A DNA stretch of 64,000 nt from an uncultured Rhodospirillales bacterium (GTDB lineage Bacteria > Pseudomonadota > Alphaproteobacteria > Rhodospirillales > UBA2165): positions 1,956,281-2,020,280 of the forward strand of contig CAJXKD010000001.1 in assembly GCA_913055735.1 (NCBI GenBank). The letters are read 5' to 3'. The position numbers and the translations under genes are program-made. Under the pieces are notes generated by a model. That model had not been told where the DNA came from. It did no database searches and saw only the letters and a program-made list of their open reading frames with translations. Shown here piece by piece: positions 44,573 through 54,368 of this stretch. Every line of letters begins with the position of its first letter. Within the stretch, counting starts at the first letter, position 1.

Positions 44573-46483
44573 TTAGGGGGCGCCGTAGCCTGCGCCGCGC
44601 AGCGTATCGGAGATCTCGTCGAGGATAATGGGATCGTCGATGGTCGCGGGAACTCGGACGGCCTGACCGTCGGCGATGGCGCGCATGGTGCCGCGCAAGA
44701 CCTTTCCTGAGCGGGTTTTCGGCAATCGTTTGACCACCAGGGCGGTCTTGAAACTGACCACCGGCCCGATGCGCTCGCGGACCATCTGAACGACGTCCGT
44801 CGATATCTCGGATGAGGGCTTTTCGGCGCCGACTTTGAGGACCAGGAAGCCCACCGGAACTTGCCCTTTGAGCGAATCGGCGGCGCCGATCACCGCGCAT
44901 TCCGCGACATCCGGGTGTTCGGCGAGAACCTCCTCGATCGCACCGGTCGATAGCCGGTGACCGGCCACGTTGATGATGTCGTCGGTCCGCGTCATAACGA
45001 AGACATAGCCGTCATCATCGATATATCCCGCATCTGCAGTTTCATAATAGCCGGGGTAGGTGGTGAGATAGGATTCCTTGAACCGCTCGTCAGCATTCCA
45101 CAAGGTCGGCAGCGCACCGGGCGGCAGCGGCAGTTTGACGGCAAGCGCGCCGATCTCACCGGGCTCGACCTGATCCCCTTTGCTGTCCAGCACCTGGAGA
45201 TTCCAGCCCGGGACGGGTTTGGTTGCCGAGCCGTATTTGACGGGAAACTGTTCGAGCCCGACGCAGTTGGCGGCAATGGGCCAGCCGGTTTCCGTTTGCC
45301 ACCAATGATCGATCACCGGCACCTTGAGGTGTGTCTCCGCCCATTGCACCGTGGCCGGGTCGGCCCGTTCGCCGGCCAAAAACAACGCCTTGAACCGGCT
45401 TAAGTCATATTTGCGGATCAGGGTCCCCTCCGGGTCCTCCCGCTTGATGGCGCGGAAGGCGGTGGGGGCGGTGAACATGGCTTTCGCACCGTGATCGGCA
45501 ATGATCCGCCAGAAAACCCCGGCGTCGGGTGTGCCGACGGGTTTGCCTTCGAAAAGCACCGTGGTGCAGCCATAGATCAGCGGGGCGTAGGTGATATAGG
45601 AATGGCCGACCACCCAGCCGACGTCGGAGGCGGTAAAGAAAACGTCGCCCGGCTCCAGGCCGTAGACGTTGGCCATGGACCAATTGAGCGCTACGGCATG
45701 GCCGCCATTGTCGCGGACGATCCCCTTCGGCAGCCCGGTCGTTCCCGAGGTGTACAGGATATAAAGCGGATCGGTCGCCGCGACGGGAATGCAGTCGGCG
45801 GGCAAGGCGGCGGAAACCAATTCCAGCCAATCGTGATCGCGTCCGCCTGCTGAGGGTGGCACCAGCTTGGCCGTTTGTTCGGGACGCTGCAACACGACGC
45901 AGGCATCGGGTTTGGACGATGCGACGTCCACCGCTTCATCGAGCAGGGGCTTGTAGGGAATCACTCGGTCGATCTCGATTCCGCAGGAGGCCGACAAGAT
46001 GACCTTCGGCTTAGCGTCGTCGATGCGGGTTGCCAATTCGCGCGCGGCGAACCCGCCGAACACGACGGAATGTACCGCGCCGATCCGGGCGCAGGCGAGC
46101 ATCGCCATGATCGCCTCCGGTACCATCGGCATATAGATCAGAACGCGGTCACCGGGCTCAACGTCGAGCCCGCGCAACGCCCCGGCCAGCCCGGCGACGT
46201 CGTCGCGCAATTCGCGGTAGGTGAATTTGCGGACCGTATCGGTGACGGGGCTGTCGTAGATCAGTGCCAATTGATCCGCGCGTCCGGCGGCGACGTGCCG
46301 GTCGAGGGCATTGTGGCAGGTGTTGAGCCGGCCGCCGGCGAACCAGCGATAGAATGGCGGGTTGGTATCGTCCAAGGCCCGGTCCCACCTCGTGTCCCAA
46401 TCGATCGCCTCGGCCGCCTTGGCCCAGAATTCGCCGGGATCGTTCAGGGCTGCGGTAAAGGTCTCGTCATAGCGGCTGGTCAT
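44573..46483 (-). CDS. prpE: propionyl-CoA/acyl-CoA synthetase (PrpE-like)
   Basis: 636 residues. ANL superfamily motifs: P-loop LYILYTSGTTGLPKGIVRDNGG, WWQTETGWPI, TADAGYIDDDGYVFVMTRTDDIINVAGHRLSTGAIEEVL, and the catalytic lysine in LPKTRSGKVLRGTMR. N-terminal block WAKAAEAIDWDTRWDRALDD and GGRLNTCHNALDRHVAAGR is characteristic of propionyl-CoA synthetases. It activates a short-chain acid with ATP and CoA. The SDR and NTF2-like genes lie upstream on the same strand. Confidence 0.9.
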   Translation of the reverse strand: MTSRYDETFTAALNDPGEFWAKAAEAIDWDTRWDRALDDTNPPFYRWFAGGRLNTCHNALDRHVAAGRADQLALIYDSPVTDTVRKFTYRELRDDVAGLAGALRGLDVEPGDRVLIYMPMVPEAIMAMLACARIGAVHSVVFGGFAARELATRIDDAKPKVILSASCGIEIDRVIPYKPLLDEAVDVASSKPDACVVLQRPEQTAKLVPPSAGGRDHDWLELVSAALPADCIPVAATDPLYILYTSGTTGLPKGIVRDNGGHAVALNWSMANVYGLEPGDVFFTASDVGWVVGHSYITYAPLIYGCTTVLFEGKPVGTPDAGVFWRIIADHGAKAMFTAPTAFRAIKREDPEGTLIRKYDLSRFKALFLAGERADPATVQWAETHLKVPVIDHWWQTETGWPIAANCVGLEQFPVKYGSATKPVPGWNLQVLDSKGDQVEPGEIGALAVKLPLPPGALPTLWNADERFKESYLTTYPGYYETADAGYIDDDGYVFVMTRTDDIINVAGHRLSTGAIEEVLAEHPDVAECAVIGAADSLKGQVPVGFLVLKVGAEKPSSEISTDVVQMVRERIGPVVSFKTALVVKRLPKTRSGKVLRGTMRAIADGQAVRVPATIDDPIILDEISDTLRGAGYGAP

Positions 46484-46512
46484 CGTCTCGTCCCCCGATG
46501 GCTCTCCGAGTT

Positions 46513-47388
46513 CTAGTTGCCGGCACCGGTATTTGCCGGCGGCATCGGCGCCAATCCCAATTCATTCCTTATTGTCTCGGCGCGGTCGTAGGCGTCGAGT
46601 ATGGCGGCGTGGCGCCGATCAAATACGTGACGCATTCGCTCATCCGTCACGATGAACAGCGGACCGTTTTTCATCGCGGCAAGAAGGAAACGGCCGGCAT
46701 CGTCCGGACTCAGTCCGTGGTTCTTCAATAGTTGCCAAAAGGGATGATCCTGGGTGCCCTGGGCCGCGCCGCCATATTTATCCGGCCGATTGCGGCTCGA
46801 GTTCCAGATGTTCGAATTGATCGCGCCGGGGCAATAGGCGGAAATCGTGATGCCGTCCGCCGCCAGCGAGTCGTGCAGACTTTCCGTCAGGGCGACAACC
46901 GCGTATTTGGTCATCGAGTAAGTGCCGAGCTGGACGTCGGGATTGACTTGCAGGCCGCCGATGGAGGCGACGTTTACGACATAACCTTTTCCCCGTTCCC
47001 GCATTCGTGGAAGTGCCGCCTGAAGCCCGTGAATAACGCCCCGGATATTGACGTCGATCAGCCAATCGACAGTTTCCATGGGCGTTTCGTCAATGTCTGC
47101 CCCGGATGTTTCGACACCGGCATTGTTGACCAGGATATCGATCGGTCCCAAATCCGTCTCGGTTCTCTCGACGGCCGCGGCGACGGCATCGGCGTCCGTA
47201 ACATCGGTTTCGATAGCCAGGGCACGAACGCCCAGCACCCCGACGTCGTCATAGGCTTTGCTGAGGGGGCCGCTCTCGATATCGGTCAGGGCAATGTTCG
47301 CGCCGGCACGGGCGAAGGTCCGGGCGATGCCAAGTCCCAATCCGGACGCGGCGCCCGTGATGAAGGCGGTTTTCCCCCGAATATCCAT
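46513..47388 (-). CDS. short-chain dehydrogenase/reductase
   Basis: 291 residues. NAD(P)-binding TGAASGLGLGIARTFARAGANIALTDIE (aspartate after the second strand suggests NAD preference), NNAGVETSG, catalytic serine in NVASIGGLQ, and the YxxxK pair in GTYSMTKYAVVALTESLHDSLAADGI. Substrate unknown. Upstream NTF2-like gene and downstream acyl-CoA synthetase on the same strand suggest a catabolic group. Confidence 0.93.
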   Translation of the reverse strand: MDIRGKTAFITGAASGLGLGIARTFARAGANIALTDIESGPLSKAYDDVGVLGVRALAIETDVTDADAVAAAVERTETDLGPIDILVNNAGVETSGADIDETPMETVDWLIDVNIRGVIHGLQAALPRMRERGKGYVVNVASIGGLQVNPDVQLGTYSMTKYAVVALTESLHDSLAADGITISAYCPGAINSNIWNSSRNRPDKYGGAAQGTQDHPFWQLLKNHGLSPDDAGRFLLAAMKNGPLFIVTDERMRHVFDRRHAAILDAYDRAETIRNELGLAPMPPANTGAGN

Positions 47389-47537
47389 GCCGTCTCCCCG
47401 GTATATCGTCTTGCGGGCGTATTTTGCCCGGGTGCCCGTCTCTTGGTGCGAACGGGTTGTTCCGAATGATACGAGGGAGCGAGGTGAAAATCACGTCTTC
47501 GTTGCACGTCCCGAAATGAGCATGGTGGGGCGACGAC

Positions 47538-47915
47538 TTACACCGGCTCCACCCGGGTCACGTTATTGACGATTTTCCAGCCGTGACCTTCATCGACGAG
47601 CGCCAGGTCATCGTGGAAAATCTTGTCGGGAGCCTTAAGGCGCACTTCGGCGCGGGCCGTGGCACCGTTCGCGGTAATCCACTCGATATCCAGTTCACGG
47701 GCGATACCGCCGATTTTTTCGGCCCGTGCAAGATCGAGGTAGGTGCGCTTATCGAGATTGCGGATGCCATCCGGTGTAACCGCAACGACCCGAAAGTGAT
47801 CGTGAAATGCCGTGTCGAGCGCATCGATATCGCGGCGGTCGGCACCGGTGGCGTAGGTCTCGATAACCCGGCGAATGTCACCGAGATGCTTGGTATCATG
47901 CGTGCGTTTTATCAT
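47538..47915 (-). CDS. NTF2/SnoaL-like protein
   Basis: 125 residues, single NTF2 fold: GDIRRVIETYATGADRRDIDALDTAFHDHFRVVAVTPDG, then RAEKIGGIARELDIEWI and KIFHDDLALVDEGHGWKIVNNVTRVEP (lumazine-binding-like subgroup). Such proteins may be enzymes or ligand carriers; no catalytic pair is evident. AAGGAG lies seven bases before the ATG. Its promoter overlaps a MarR-type operator. Confidence 0.85.
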   Translation of the reverse strand: MIKRTHDTKHLGDIRRVIETYATGADRRDIDALDTAFHDHFRVVAVTPDGIRNLDKRTYLDLARAEKIGGIARELDIEWITANGATARAEVRLKAPDKIFHDDLALVDEGHGWKIVNNVTRVEPV

Positions 47916-47973
47916 GGGGACTCTCCTTGGTTCCCGATAGACGGGTCACTTGACTGCGGGCCCTATCGACGAG

Positions 47974-48016
47974 ATAGTAAACTAAGTTGACTAATTAGTC
48001 AATATGGTTGACCATA
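47974..48016. promoter_or_regulatory. divergent promoter and MarR-type operators
   Basis: The perfect palindrome TTGACTAATTAGTCAA covers 47987-48002. On the minus strand its TTGACT is the -35 of a promoter whose -10 is TACTAT (47979-47974) after a 17-base spacer, driving the NTF2-like gene. Next to it TATGGT-TG-ACCATA (48003-48016) has perfect six-base arms around a two-base centre. Both fit binding by the divergent MarR protein. Confidence 0.75.
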
Positions 48017-48032
48017 TGAGGCGGGAATACCC

Positions 48033-48494
48033 ATGACAGCGATAAAGTCGGATGGTGGCATTCAGCAGCGGCGTGACGTCGGCCTAGGCAGGCTGTTCGT
48101 GCTGCTCGCACGGGAGTTTACCCGCCGTGCGTTGGCGCGGCTGGCCGCTGCCGGATTCGACGATATCAATCTCAGTCATCTGTTGATACTGGCTCACATC
48201 CCGACGGAGGGATTGCGGGCATCGGATGTCGCCGAGCGGGCGGGGCTCACCAAACAAGCCGTCAGCAAAACTCTCTCGGAACTGAAACAGCGGGGGTATA
48301 TCGTGACCAAGTCCGACCCGAGCGATCGGCGGGCTCAAGTCATCACCTATACGGACCGCGGTTTGGCGCTGTTCGAAATCGGCGTCGACATTGCCGACGG
48401 CGTTGAAGCCGAGATGGCAACGTTTCTCCCAAACGGCCGCCTTGAAAGCATCAAAGCGGATCTCGTGAAACTTCGGGAAGCGACCGGCGCGTGA
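48033..48494 (+). CDS. MarR family transcriptional regulator
   Basis: 153 residues. Winged helix-turn-helix: LSHLLILAHIPTEGLRASDVAERAGLTKQAVSKTLSELKQRGYIVTKSDPSDRRAQVITYTDRGLALFEIG. The DPSDRRA wing is typical of MarR. Divergent from the NTF2-like gene and with palindromes in the shared region, so it probably represses that unit and itself in response to a small acid or aromatic ligand. Confidence 0.93.
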   Translation: MTAIKSDGGIQQRRDVGLGRLFVLLAREFTRRALARLAAAGFDDINLSHLLILAHIPTEGLRASDVAERAGLTKQAVSKTLSELKQRGYIVTKSDPSDRRAQVITYTDRGLALFEIGVDIADGVEAEMATFLPNGRLESIKADLVKLREATGA

Positions 48495-48518
48495 GAGGCG
48501 TGTTCCGAACGTCCGGGT

Positions 48519-49106
48519 TTAGCGAACCCAGCCTTTTACATACTGAGCGATGTTTTCGTCCATCCGCTGATTGAACTCGTTCATCAACGCTTCGACCATG
48601 TCGAACAGTTTTTGACGCCGACCGGCGACGGTCTCGTCTTCGCGCATGGTCAGGAAACGGCTGGCATTGGCGCGGGCGACCGCGCGGCTGGTGCCCGTTT
48701 GATCGATGATTTCGAGGCTGGCGTCGACGGCCGTGTCGTAGCGTTCGTTGACTTGTTTTCGGAAGAGGGACGTGAATCCCTCTTTCACGGGCAATTCCGC
48801 GCGGGTCGCTTTTGCCAGATGGATGGAAAGGCGCGCCGTTGCGGGCGATCCGCCAACCGCGCGCAGACGGTCTTCGGCCCAGCGCCTAAGGGCCGCTTCC
48901 GGCGTCGTGGGATAGGTGCCGGCGGTGGCGCCGGCGGTATCGCGGGCACCTGCATCGACCGAGACCTGGATGTCGGTAACTTTCAACTCATGGGGAGCGA
49001 GATGCCGGAAAGTGATTTCGGGCAGTTTTTCGGTGGATACCGGTGTTTCGCACGCCGCCAAAACCAAGAGTGCGAACGCCAGAACGCCCAACTTTTTGGT
49101 GCGCAT
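48519..49106 (-). CDS. exported lipoprotein, hypothetical
   Basis: 195 residues from the ATG at 49106, which has GGGAG upstream. The lipobox LVLAACET follows a short signal peptide. The mature part has a pattern of short strands then helices (ITFRHLAPHELKVTDIQV, EAALRRWAEDRLRAVGGSPATARLSIHLAKATRAEL). It resembles small alphaproteobacterial lipoproteins with a DUF330-like or TolB-N-like character, but I do not assign a family. It follows hslO on the same strand after an 80-base gap. Confidence 0.75.
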   Translation of the reverse strand: MRTKKLGVLAFALLVLAACETPVSTEKLPEITFRHLAPHELKVTDIQVSVDAGARDTAGATAGTYPTTPEAALRRWAEDRLRAVGGSPATARLSIHLAKATRAELPVKEGFTSLFRKQVNERYDTAVDASLEIIDQTGTSRAVARANASRFLTMREDETVAGRRQKLFDMVEALMNEFNQRMDENIAQYVKGWVR

Positions 49107-49186
49107 ACGCTTAAATCTCCCTGGGAAAGTCACGCGCGCATCGTCGCACGCCGTCTGGCGGCCTTCAAGTCCCGTCGGAGAACGAC

Positions 49187-50140
49187 TTAGGATGTTGAGT
49201 TCGATTTTTTGCGCAATTCGTTGAGTGTCACGAGATCGTCATCGTCGAAACGGTATTCGGCGCGGCAAAACTCGCAGGTGGCGACGAGAACGCCTTCGTC
49301 GGTTTTCATGTCGGCGAGATTTTCCGGCGCGAACCTGCTCAGCACATCGGCGACTTTTTTGCGCGAACACCGGCACTCGAACCGCAACGGCCGCGAGTCG
49401 TACATGCGCACGCCGTCCTCGTGGTAGAGCCGGAAGAGGAGATCCCGAGGCGACAAGTCCGGGTCGAGCATCTCGCTCGTTTTCAGGGAACTCATCAGGA
49501 TCACCGCCCGGCGCCAACGTTCCTCCGCGTCTTCGTCGGGAATATCGGCGGGCTTTTCGCCGGGCAGACGTTGAATCATGAAAGCCGCCGCCCTCGGACC
49601 GGCGTGGGAGCCGGTTTCGTCCACCACGGCAGCCAACTTGATGGCGGTTTCCAGCTGTTCCGATTGGCGAAAATAGAGATGGGCGCAATCGGCGAGCGTC
49701 GCTCCTTCGAGCGGCGTTATCCCTTGATAGCGGTCCGTATCGGGCCCCTGGTCGACCGTGAAAGCCAAGTGTCCGTTGCCGATCAAATGGGGAACTGGTG
49801 AATCGATTGCCGTTCCGTCGGACAATGTCGGGGCGTTTTCGTCGCCGACACGCGCGTAGGCGCGGACCGCGCCGTCACTGGTGACATCGGCAACCAGCAT
49901 ACCCACCGGCCCGTCGCCTTGCGCCTGCAAGGTGAAAATGCCGTCGTACTTAAGCGATCCGGCAAGGGCGACCGACAAGGCTTCGGTCTCGCCCAGCAAC
50001 TCGGCGACGATGGCGGGGTAGTCGTGTGGTTCAATGGTGTCGGCAAATGCCTCACCGAGGCGCACCAAGCGGCCGATGATGGCGGCGCCTTCGATGCGGA
50101 ACGGTTGAATAAGATCGGGAAAGGCGGACGTTGAAGCCAC
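49187..50140 (-). CDS. hslO: redox-regulated chaperone Hsp33
   Basis: 317 residues from the GTG at 50140. Starts further upstream would run well into argF coding sequence. The C-terminal zinc switch has CRCSRKK and CEFC (CxC...CxxC), and the N-terminal domain shows the family blocks [46 protein letters not shown]. Oxidation releases zinc and activates holdase function. Preceded by argF, with the GTG lying eight bases after the argF stop. Confidence 0.95.
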   Translation of the reverse strand: [317 protein letters not shown]

Positions 50141-50147
50141 GGGCCCG

Positions 50148-51065
50148 TTACGATCCCTGTTCCGTGGCGTTGAGACACCAGGCCAGGATACCTTTTTGCG
50201 CGTGCAGCCGGTTTTCGGCTTCGTCCCATACGACGGAGCGCGGGCCATCCATAACCTCGGCGGTGACTTCCTCGCCGCGATGGGCGGGCAGGCAATGAAG
50301 GAACAACGCCTCCGGTCCGGCCGTGTCCATCAAGGTTTGGTCGACTTGATAGGGGGCGAGCAACTTCAGCCGCCGGTCCCGCTCGTCATCGTCTCCCATG
50401 GAAACCCAGGTGTCGGTCACGACGGCGTCCGCTTTGGCCGCGGCCTCTTTCGCATCGGTGGTCGTTTGGACATCGCCTCCTTCGCGCTTGGCCCAATCGA
50501 GCAGGTCCTGAGAGAGCGCAAGCGACGGCGGGGTCGCGATATGCAACGCGAACCCGAACCGGACGGCAGCGTGCAACCACGACGCCGCGACATTATTGCC
50601 ATCGCCGACCCAGGCCACCGTTCGTCCGGCGATGGGGCCCCGATGCTCCTCGAACGTCATGATATCCGCCATCAGCTGGCACGGATGCGAGCGGTCGGTG
50701 AGGCCATTGATCACCGGCACACTGGCCGACTGGGCAAGCTCGGTAAGTTTTTCGGGCCCGTCGGTACGGATCATGATGGCGTCGACGTAACGCGATAGCA
50801 CACGCGCCGTGTCTGCCATGGTTTCACGTTCGCCGACATGAGAACCACTGCCCAGCTCGACCGAGCCGCCGCCGAGCTGGCGCATGCCGACATCGAAGGA
50901 GACACGGGTACGGGTCGAGGCCTTCTCGAAAATCATCGCCAGGGTTCGGCCTGCCAGAACATTCGCGTAGGCCGCAGGACGTTTCTTGATCGCGACCGAG
51001 AGGTCAAGAATGCCGCGGAGAGTTCCGCTATCGAGCTGATCGAGATCGAGGAAATGCCGGGTCAT
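50148..51065 (-). CDS. argF: ornithine carbamoyltransferase
   Basis: 305 residues. The carbamoyl-phosphate site is [12 protein letters not shown] and the ornithine site is [28 protein letters not shown] is the HPxQ motif. It makes citrulline. It starts three bases after argD and is followed by hslO, the usual alphaproteobacterial order. Confidence 0.97.
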   Translation of the reverse strand: MTRHFLDLDQLDSGTLRGILDLSVAIKKRPAAYANVLAGRTLAMIFEKASTRTRVSFDVGMRQLGGGSVELGSGSHVGERETMADTARVLSRYVDAIMIRTDGPEKLTELAQSASVPVINGLTDRSHPCQLMADIMTFEEHRGPIAGRTVAWVGDGNNVAASWLHAAVRFGFALHIATPPSLALSQDLLDWAKREGGDVQTTTDAKEAAAKADAVVTDTWVSMGDDDERDRRLKLLAPYQVDQTLMDTAGPEALFLHCLPAHRGEEVTAEVMDGPRSVVWDEAENRLHAQKGILAWCLNATEQGS

Positions 51066-51068
51066 CGA

Positions 51069-52241
51069 TCAATCCCTGATGGTCCCGCAAACGGCTTCGA
51101 GCGCGGCCATGGCTTCGTCGATGTGGCTTTCTTCGACAATCAACGGCGGAATAAAACGAACGACATTGTTTGCGGCGGGAACGGTCAGCAATCCCTTCGC
51201 CATCAATTTATCCACCAGTTCGCCGGCCGGCGTGATGCATTGAACACCGAGAAGCAATCCCTTGCCCCGGACGTCCCCGAGAATTTTGGGGTAGGCAGCC
51301 GCCATTTCGGTGAGTCTGCGTTCCAGCAAAGCACCCATCTTTTGAACGTGATCGAGAAAGCCGGGCTTGAGGATCTCGTCGACCACCACGTCGGCCACCG
51401 CGGTTGCCAGCGGATTGCCGCCGAACGTCGAGCCGTGGGTGCCTGGCGCCATGGTGCTGGCGACCTTTTCCGTCGCCAAGCAGGCGCCGATGGGAAACCC
51501 GCCGCCAAGACCCTTGGCGATAGCCATCACGTCCGGAGTGACGCCCGACCACTCGTAGGCGAACAGCTTGCCGGTCCGGCCGACGCCGGTTTGCACTTCA
51601 TCGAACATCAGCAATAGGCCGAATTCGTCGGCTGTCTCCCGCAGCCTCTTCAGGTAGTCATCGGTCGGGACATAGATGCCGCCCTCGCCTTGCACCGGTT
51701 CGATCAAGATAGCCGCCGTTTCTTCGGTGATAGCCGCGCGCAACTCGTTGAGATTCCCGAGGGGCACTTGATCGAACCCGTCGGGCAACGGCGCAAAGCC
51801 CTTCATGTGCTTTTCGTTCTTGGCCGCCGATAGGGTCGCCATCGTCCGGCCATGGAAGCTGTTGGTGCAGGTAATGACCCGGTAGCGTTCCGCATGCCCG
51901 GTTTCATCGTGATAGCGGCGTAGAATCTTCAAACCGCACTCCACGGCTTCCGCGCCTGAATTACAGAAAAACACGGAATCGGCGAAAGAGTTCGCCACCA
52001 GCCGGGCGGCCAGACGTTCCTGGGCAGGGATATGATAGAGGTTGGAGGTGTGCCACAGCTTGCCCGCCTGCTCCGTCAGCGTGGCGACGAGGCGGGGATG
52101 GGCATGGCCCAGCGAAACCACCGCGATACCCGAGCCGAAATCCAGGAATCGGCGTCCGTCGGTGGCGAACAAATACATGCCCTCGCCCCGCTCGAACGCG
52201 ACATCGGCCAGCGCATAGGTTGGCATTACGGCGGAAATCAT
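51069..52241 (-). CDS. argD: acetylornithine aminotransferase
   Basis: 390 residues from the ATG at 52241, which has GGAGAGG upstream. PLP enzyme: NSGAEAVECGLKILRRYHDETG, FHGRTMATLSAAKNEKHMKGFAP, LMFDEVQTGVGRTGKLFAYEW, and the Schiff-base lysine in MAIAKGLGGGFPIGACLA. It transaminates N-acetylglutamate semialdehyde in arginine synthesis (and may serve lysine). First gene of argD-argF-hslO. Confidence 0.97.
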   Translation of the reverse strand: MISAVMPTYALADVAFERGEGMYLFATDGRRFLDFGSGIAVVSLGHAHPRLVATLTEQAGKLWHTSNLYHIPAQERLAARLVANSFADSVFFCNSGAEAVECGLKILRRYHDETGHAERYRVITCTNSFHGRTMATLSAAKNEKHMKGFAPLPDGFDQVPLGNLNELRAAITEETAAILIEPVQGEGGIYVPTDDYLKRLRETADEFGLLLMFDEVQTGVGRTGKLFAYEWSGVTPDVMAIAKGLGGGFPIGACLATEKVASTMAPGTHGSTFGGNPLATAVADVVVDEILKPGFLDHVQKMGALLERRLTEMAAAYPKILGDVRGKGLLLGVQCITPAGELVDKLMAKGLLTVPAANNVVRFIPPLIVEESHIDEAMAALEAVCGTIRD

Positions 52242-52356
52242 TTCCCTCTCCAAAAGCGAAAGGACGGCGCGAAGGCCGCCCCGTCCTCGAAGAGCGCAAG
52301 TATCTAAAGCCGGCTCGGTTCTGTCAACGATGGAGAGTGGGCGCTATAAGGAGTTC

Positions 52357-52944
52357 ATGGATGATGTACACAAGTCTCGGCGGCGACGGAAGCCGCGCAA
52401 GGCGACGCCCAAGTCGCTCGAGAACGCCGCGATTGCGTATCTCGGGCGGTTTTCCAGCTCCTGCGCCAATCTCGAACGGGTCCTCATGCGCCGTGTGGAG
52501 AAGTCCGTGCGCCATCATGGGACCGACGCGCAAGAAGGTGCCGCCATGGTCAAGTCCTTGGTTGCCAAGTTGGCCGGGGCGGGTTTGGTCAACGATAGGC
52601 AATATGCCGAGGGGCGGGTCCTATCGTTGCATCGCCGGGGGGCATCATCGCGTTTAATCCGCGCCAAGTTGGCGGAAAAGGGCGTCGGTGCGGCGGAGAT
52701 CGACCGCGCGTTAACGACACTCGCCGAGGAAGCGCCGGACCCCGATTTCGCGGCCGCGGCAGCTTTGGCGCGGCGGCGGCGTCTGGGGCCCTATCGGGCG
52801 GCGGCGGACCGTCCGGATCGCCGCGAGCGGGACTTGGCCGCTTTGGCGCGGGCCGGTTTCGGATACGACATCGCGCGCGCCGTCATCGATGCTGCCAACG
52901 CCGATGAGTTGGAGACAGTATCCCGAGAGGGCAGTTTCCGATGA
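52357..52944 (+). CDS. recX: RecX family regulatory protein
   Basis: 195 residues from the ATG at 52357, with TAAGGAG just upstream; an ATG at 52330 is in frame but has none. Three-helix repeats of the RecX type: ENAAIAYLGRFSSSCANLERVLMRRVEK, then AAMVKSLVAKLAGAGLVNDRQYAEGRV and GASSRLIRAKLAEKGVGAAEIDRAL. It would inhibit RecA filament growth. No recA gene is nearby. Confidence 0.85.
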   Translation: MDDVHKSRRRRKPRKATPKSLENAAIAYLGRFSSSCANLERVLMRRVEKSVRHHGTDAQEGAAMVKSLVAKLAGAGLVNDRQYAEGRVLSLHRRGASSRLIRAKLAEKGVGAAEIDRALTTLAEEAPDPDFAAAAALARRRRLGPYRAAADRPDRRERDLAALARAGFGYDIARAVIDAANADELETVSREGSFR

Positions 52945-53037
52945 CAGCGCTGTGATTCGGTCTTGAACAGGCGGTCTAAAAGTCCCATCACACAAATCAG
53001 AACATCGTTTTCCCAATCCAACCATTCCGGAACGTCG

Positions 53038-53871
53038 ATGACCAAGGCCGACAAGACTTCCAACGTCGGGAACTCGCTACCCGCACCGCGGGCTGCCGAT
53101 GCGTTGCCTTTCCTGTTCGATGATCTTGACGGGTTCCAGGCGCGAATTGCGGGTAGGCAGATCGCCTTGTTTCTCGATTTCGACGGGACCCTCACGGCGA
53201 TCGCGGAACGGCCCGAACTCGCGAAGATGTCAGAGGAAATGCGGACGGCCGTGCGCCGCGCGGCGGCCCGGTTTCAGGTGTCGATCATCAGTGGCCGGGA
53301 CCGGCCGGACGTTGAGGCATTGGTCGATCTCGACAACCTTATCTATGCCGGCAGCCATGGGTTCGATATTTCCCATCCGCATGATCACGGCCAAGGGGCG
53401 CCTTATCGCGAAACGATCCAGAATATCGGCGAGGAGCTTTACGGCGCGCTGTCGTCTATCGACGGTGTCGTGATCGAACGTAAGAAGCTTTCGGTCGCCG
53501 TCCACTACCGGCTGGTGGCGGAAAAGAATGTCGGAAAGGTCAATGCGGTCGTCGAAGAGATCACCAAGAAATATCCCGACATCGGGTTGATCGCCGGCAA
53601 GAAAGTGTTCGAGATTTTGCCGCCTGTCGATTGGGACAAGGGCAAGGCGGTGCTGTGGCTGCTGGACCGCTTCGGCGACAACGGCGACGAGGTTCTGCCC
53701 ATTTATATCGGCGACGACGTGACCGATGAGGCGGCGTTCAAGGCGTTGTCGGGGAAAGGAATCGGTATTTTCGTCTGTGGCGACGACGGGCGCCGAGAGA
53801 CCCGCGCCGATTTGAAAGTGCGCGATGTCGCCGAGGTTGGGCGGTTACTCGCGCTCCTGGCGGAAGATTAG
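53038..53871 (+). CDS. otsB: trehalose-6-phosphate phosphatase
   Basis: 277 residues from the ATG at 53038. HAD motif I is LFLDFDGTLTAIAERP, motif II SIISGRDRPDVEAL, the cap includes HGFDISHPHD, and motif IV is YIGDDVTDEAAFKAL. It removes phosphate from trehalose-6-phosphate. No otsA gene is adjacent. The ribosome binding site is weak. Confidence 0.93.
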   Translation: MTKADKTSNVGNSLPAPRAADALPFLFDDLDGFQARIAGRQIALFLDFDGTLTAIAERPELAKMSEEMRTAVRRAAARFQVSIISGRDRPDVEALVDLDNLIYAGSHGFDISHPHDHGQGAPYRETIQNIGEELYGALSSIDGVVIERKKLSVAVHYRLVAEKNVGKVNAVVEEITKKYPDIGLIAGKKVFEILPPVDWDKGKAVLWLLDRFGDNGDEVLPIYIGDDVTDEAAFKALSGKGIGIFVCGDDGRRETRADLKVRDVAEVGRLLALLAED

Positions 53872-53962
53872 AGATTTATCTGCCGTTGTCCTTGCGCCCT
53901 CGCGATCCATCTCCCATGATCGGCCCGTTTTTCCACTCAGCTACAGAAGATAGAAGGTATTC

Positions 53963-54358
53963 ATGAGCGTCGAATCCATCCGTGTCGAGGTGTCTCCGGG
54001 CGAACTGATCGATAAGATCACAATTCTGGAAATCAAATCGGACCGGATCGAGGACAAAGCCAAATTGGCCAATGTCCGGACCGAACTGGGTTTGTTGACG
54101 GCGACGCGGGACGCAGCCATCGAACATGTCGAGAAGCTTGCGGAGCTGACAACCGGTCTCCGTAAGATCAATGAGAAGCTTTGGGATATCGAGGATGAAA
54201 TCCGCCTTTGCGAGGCTGCCGGAGATTTCGGCGATAAATTCATCGAGCTGGCGAGGGCGGTCTATATCAGCAATGACGAACGGGCCCGGTTGAAACGCGA
54301 AATCAATGAGCTGCTCGGCTCGGCAATCGTCGAAGAAAAGTCCTATCAGCCTTATTAA
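53963..54358 (+). CDS. DUF6165-like protein
   Basis: 131 residues, largely helical (likely coiled coil): IRVEVSPGELIDKITILEIKSDRIEDKAKLANVRTELGLL, then REINELLGSAIVEEKSYQPY. The start IxVEVSPGELIDKITILEIK is the pattern I associate with DUF6165, often beside TPR or glycosyltransferase genes. Function unknown. Follows otsB by 91 bases. Confidence 0.8.
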   Translation: MSVESIRVEVSPGELIDKITILEIKSDRIEDKAKLANVRTELGLLTATRDAAIEHVEKLAELTTGLRKINEKLWDIEDEIRLCEAAGDFGDKFIELARAVYISNDERARLKREINELLGSAIVEEKSYQPY

Positions 54359-54368
54359 TCAGGGTTAA

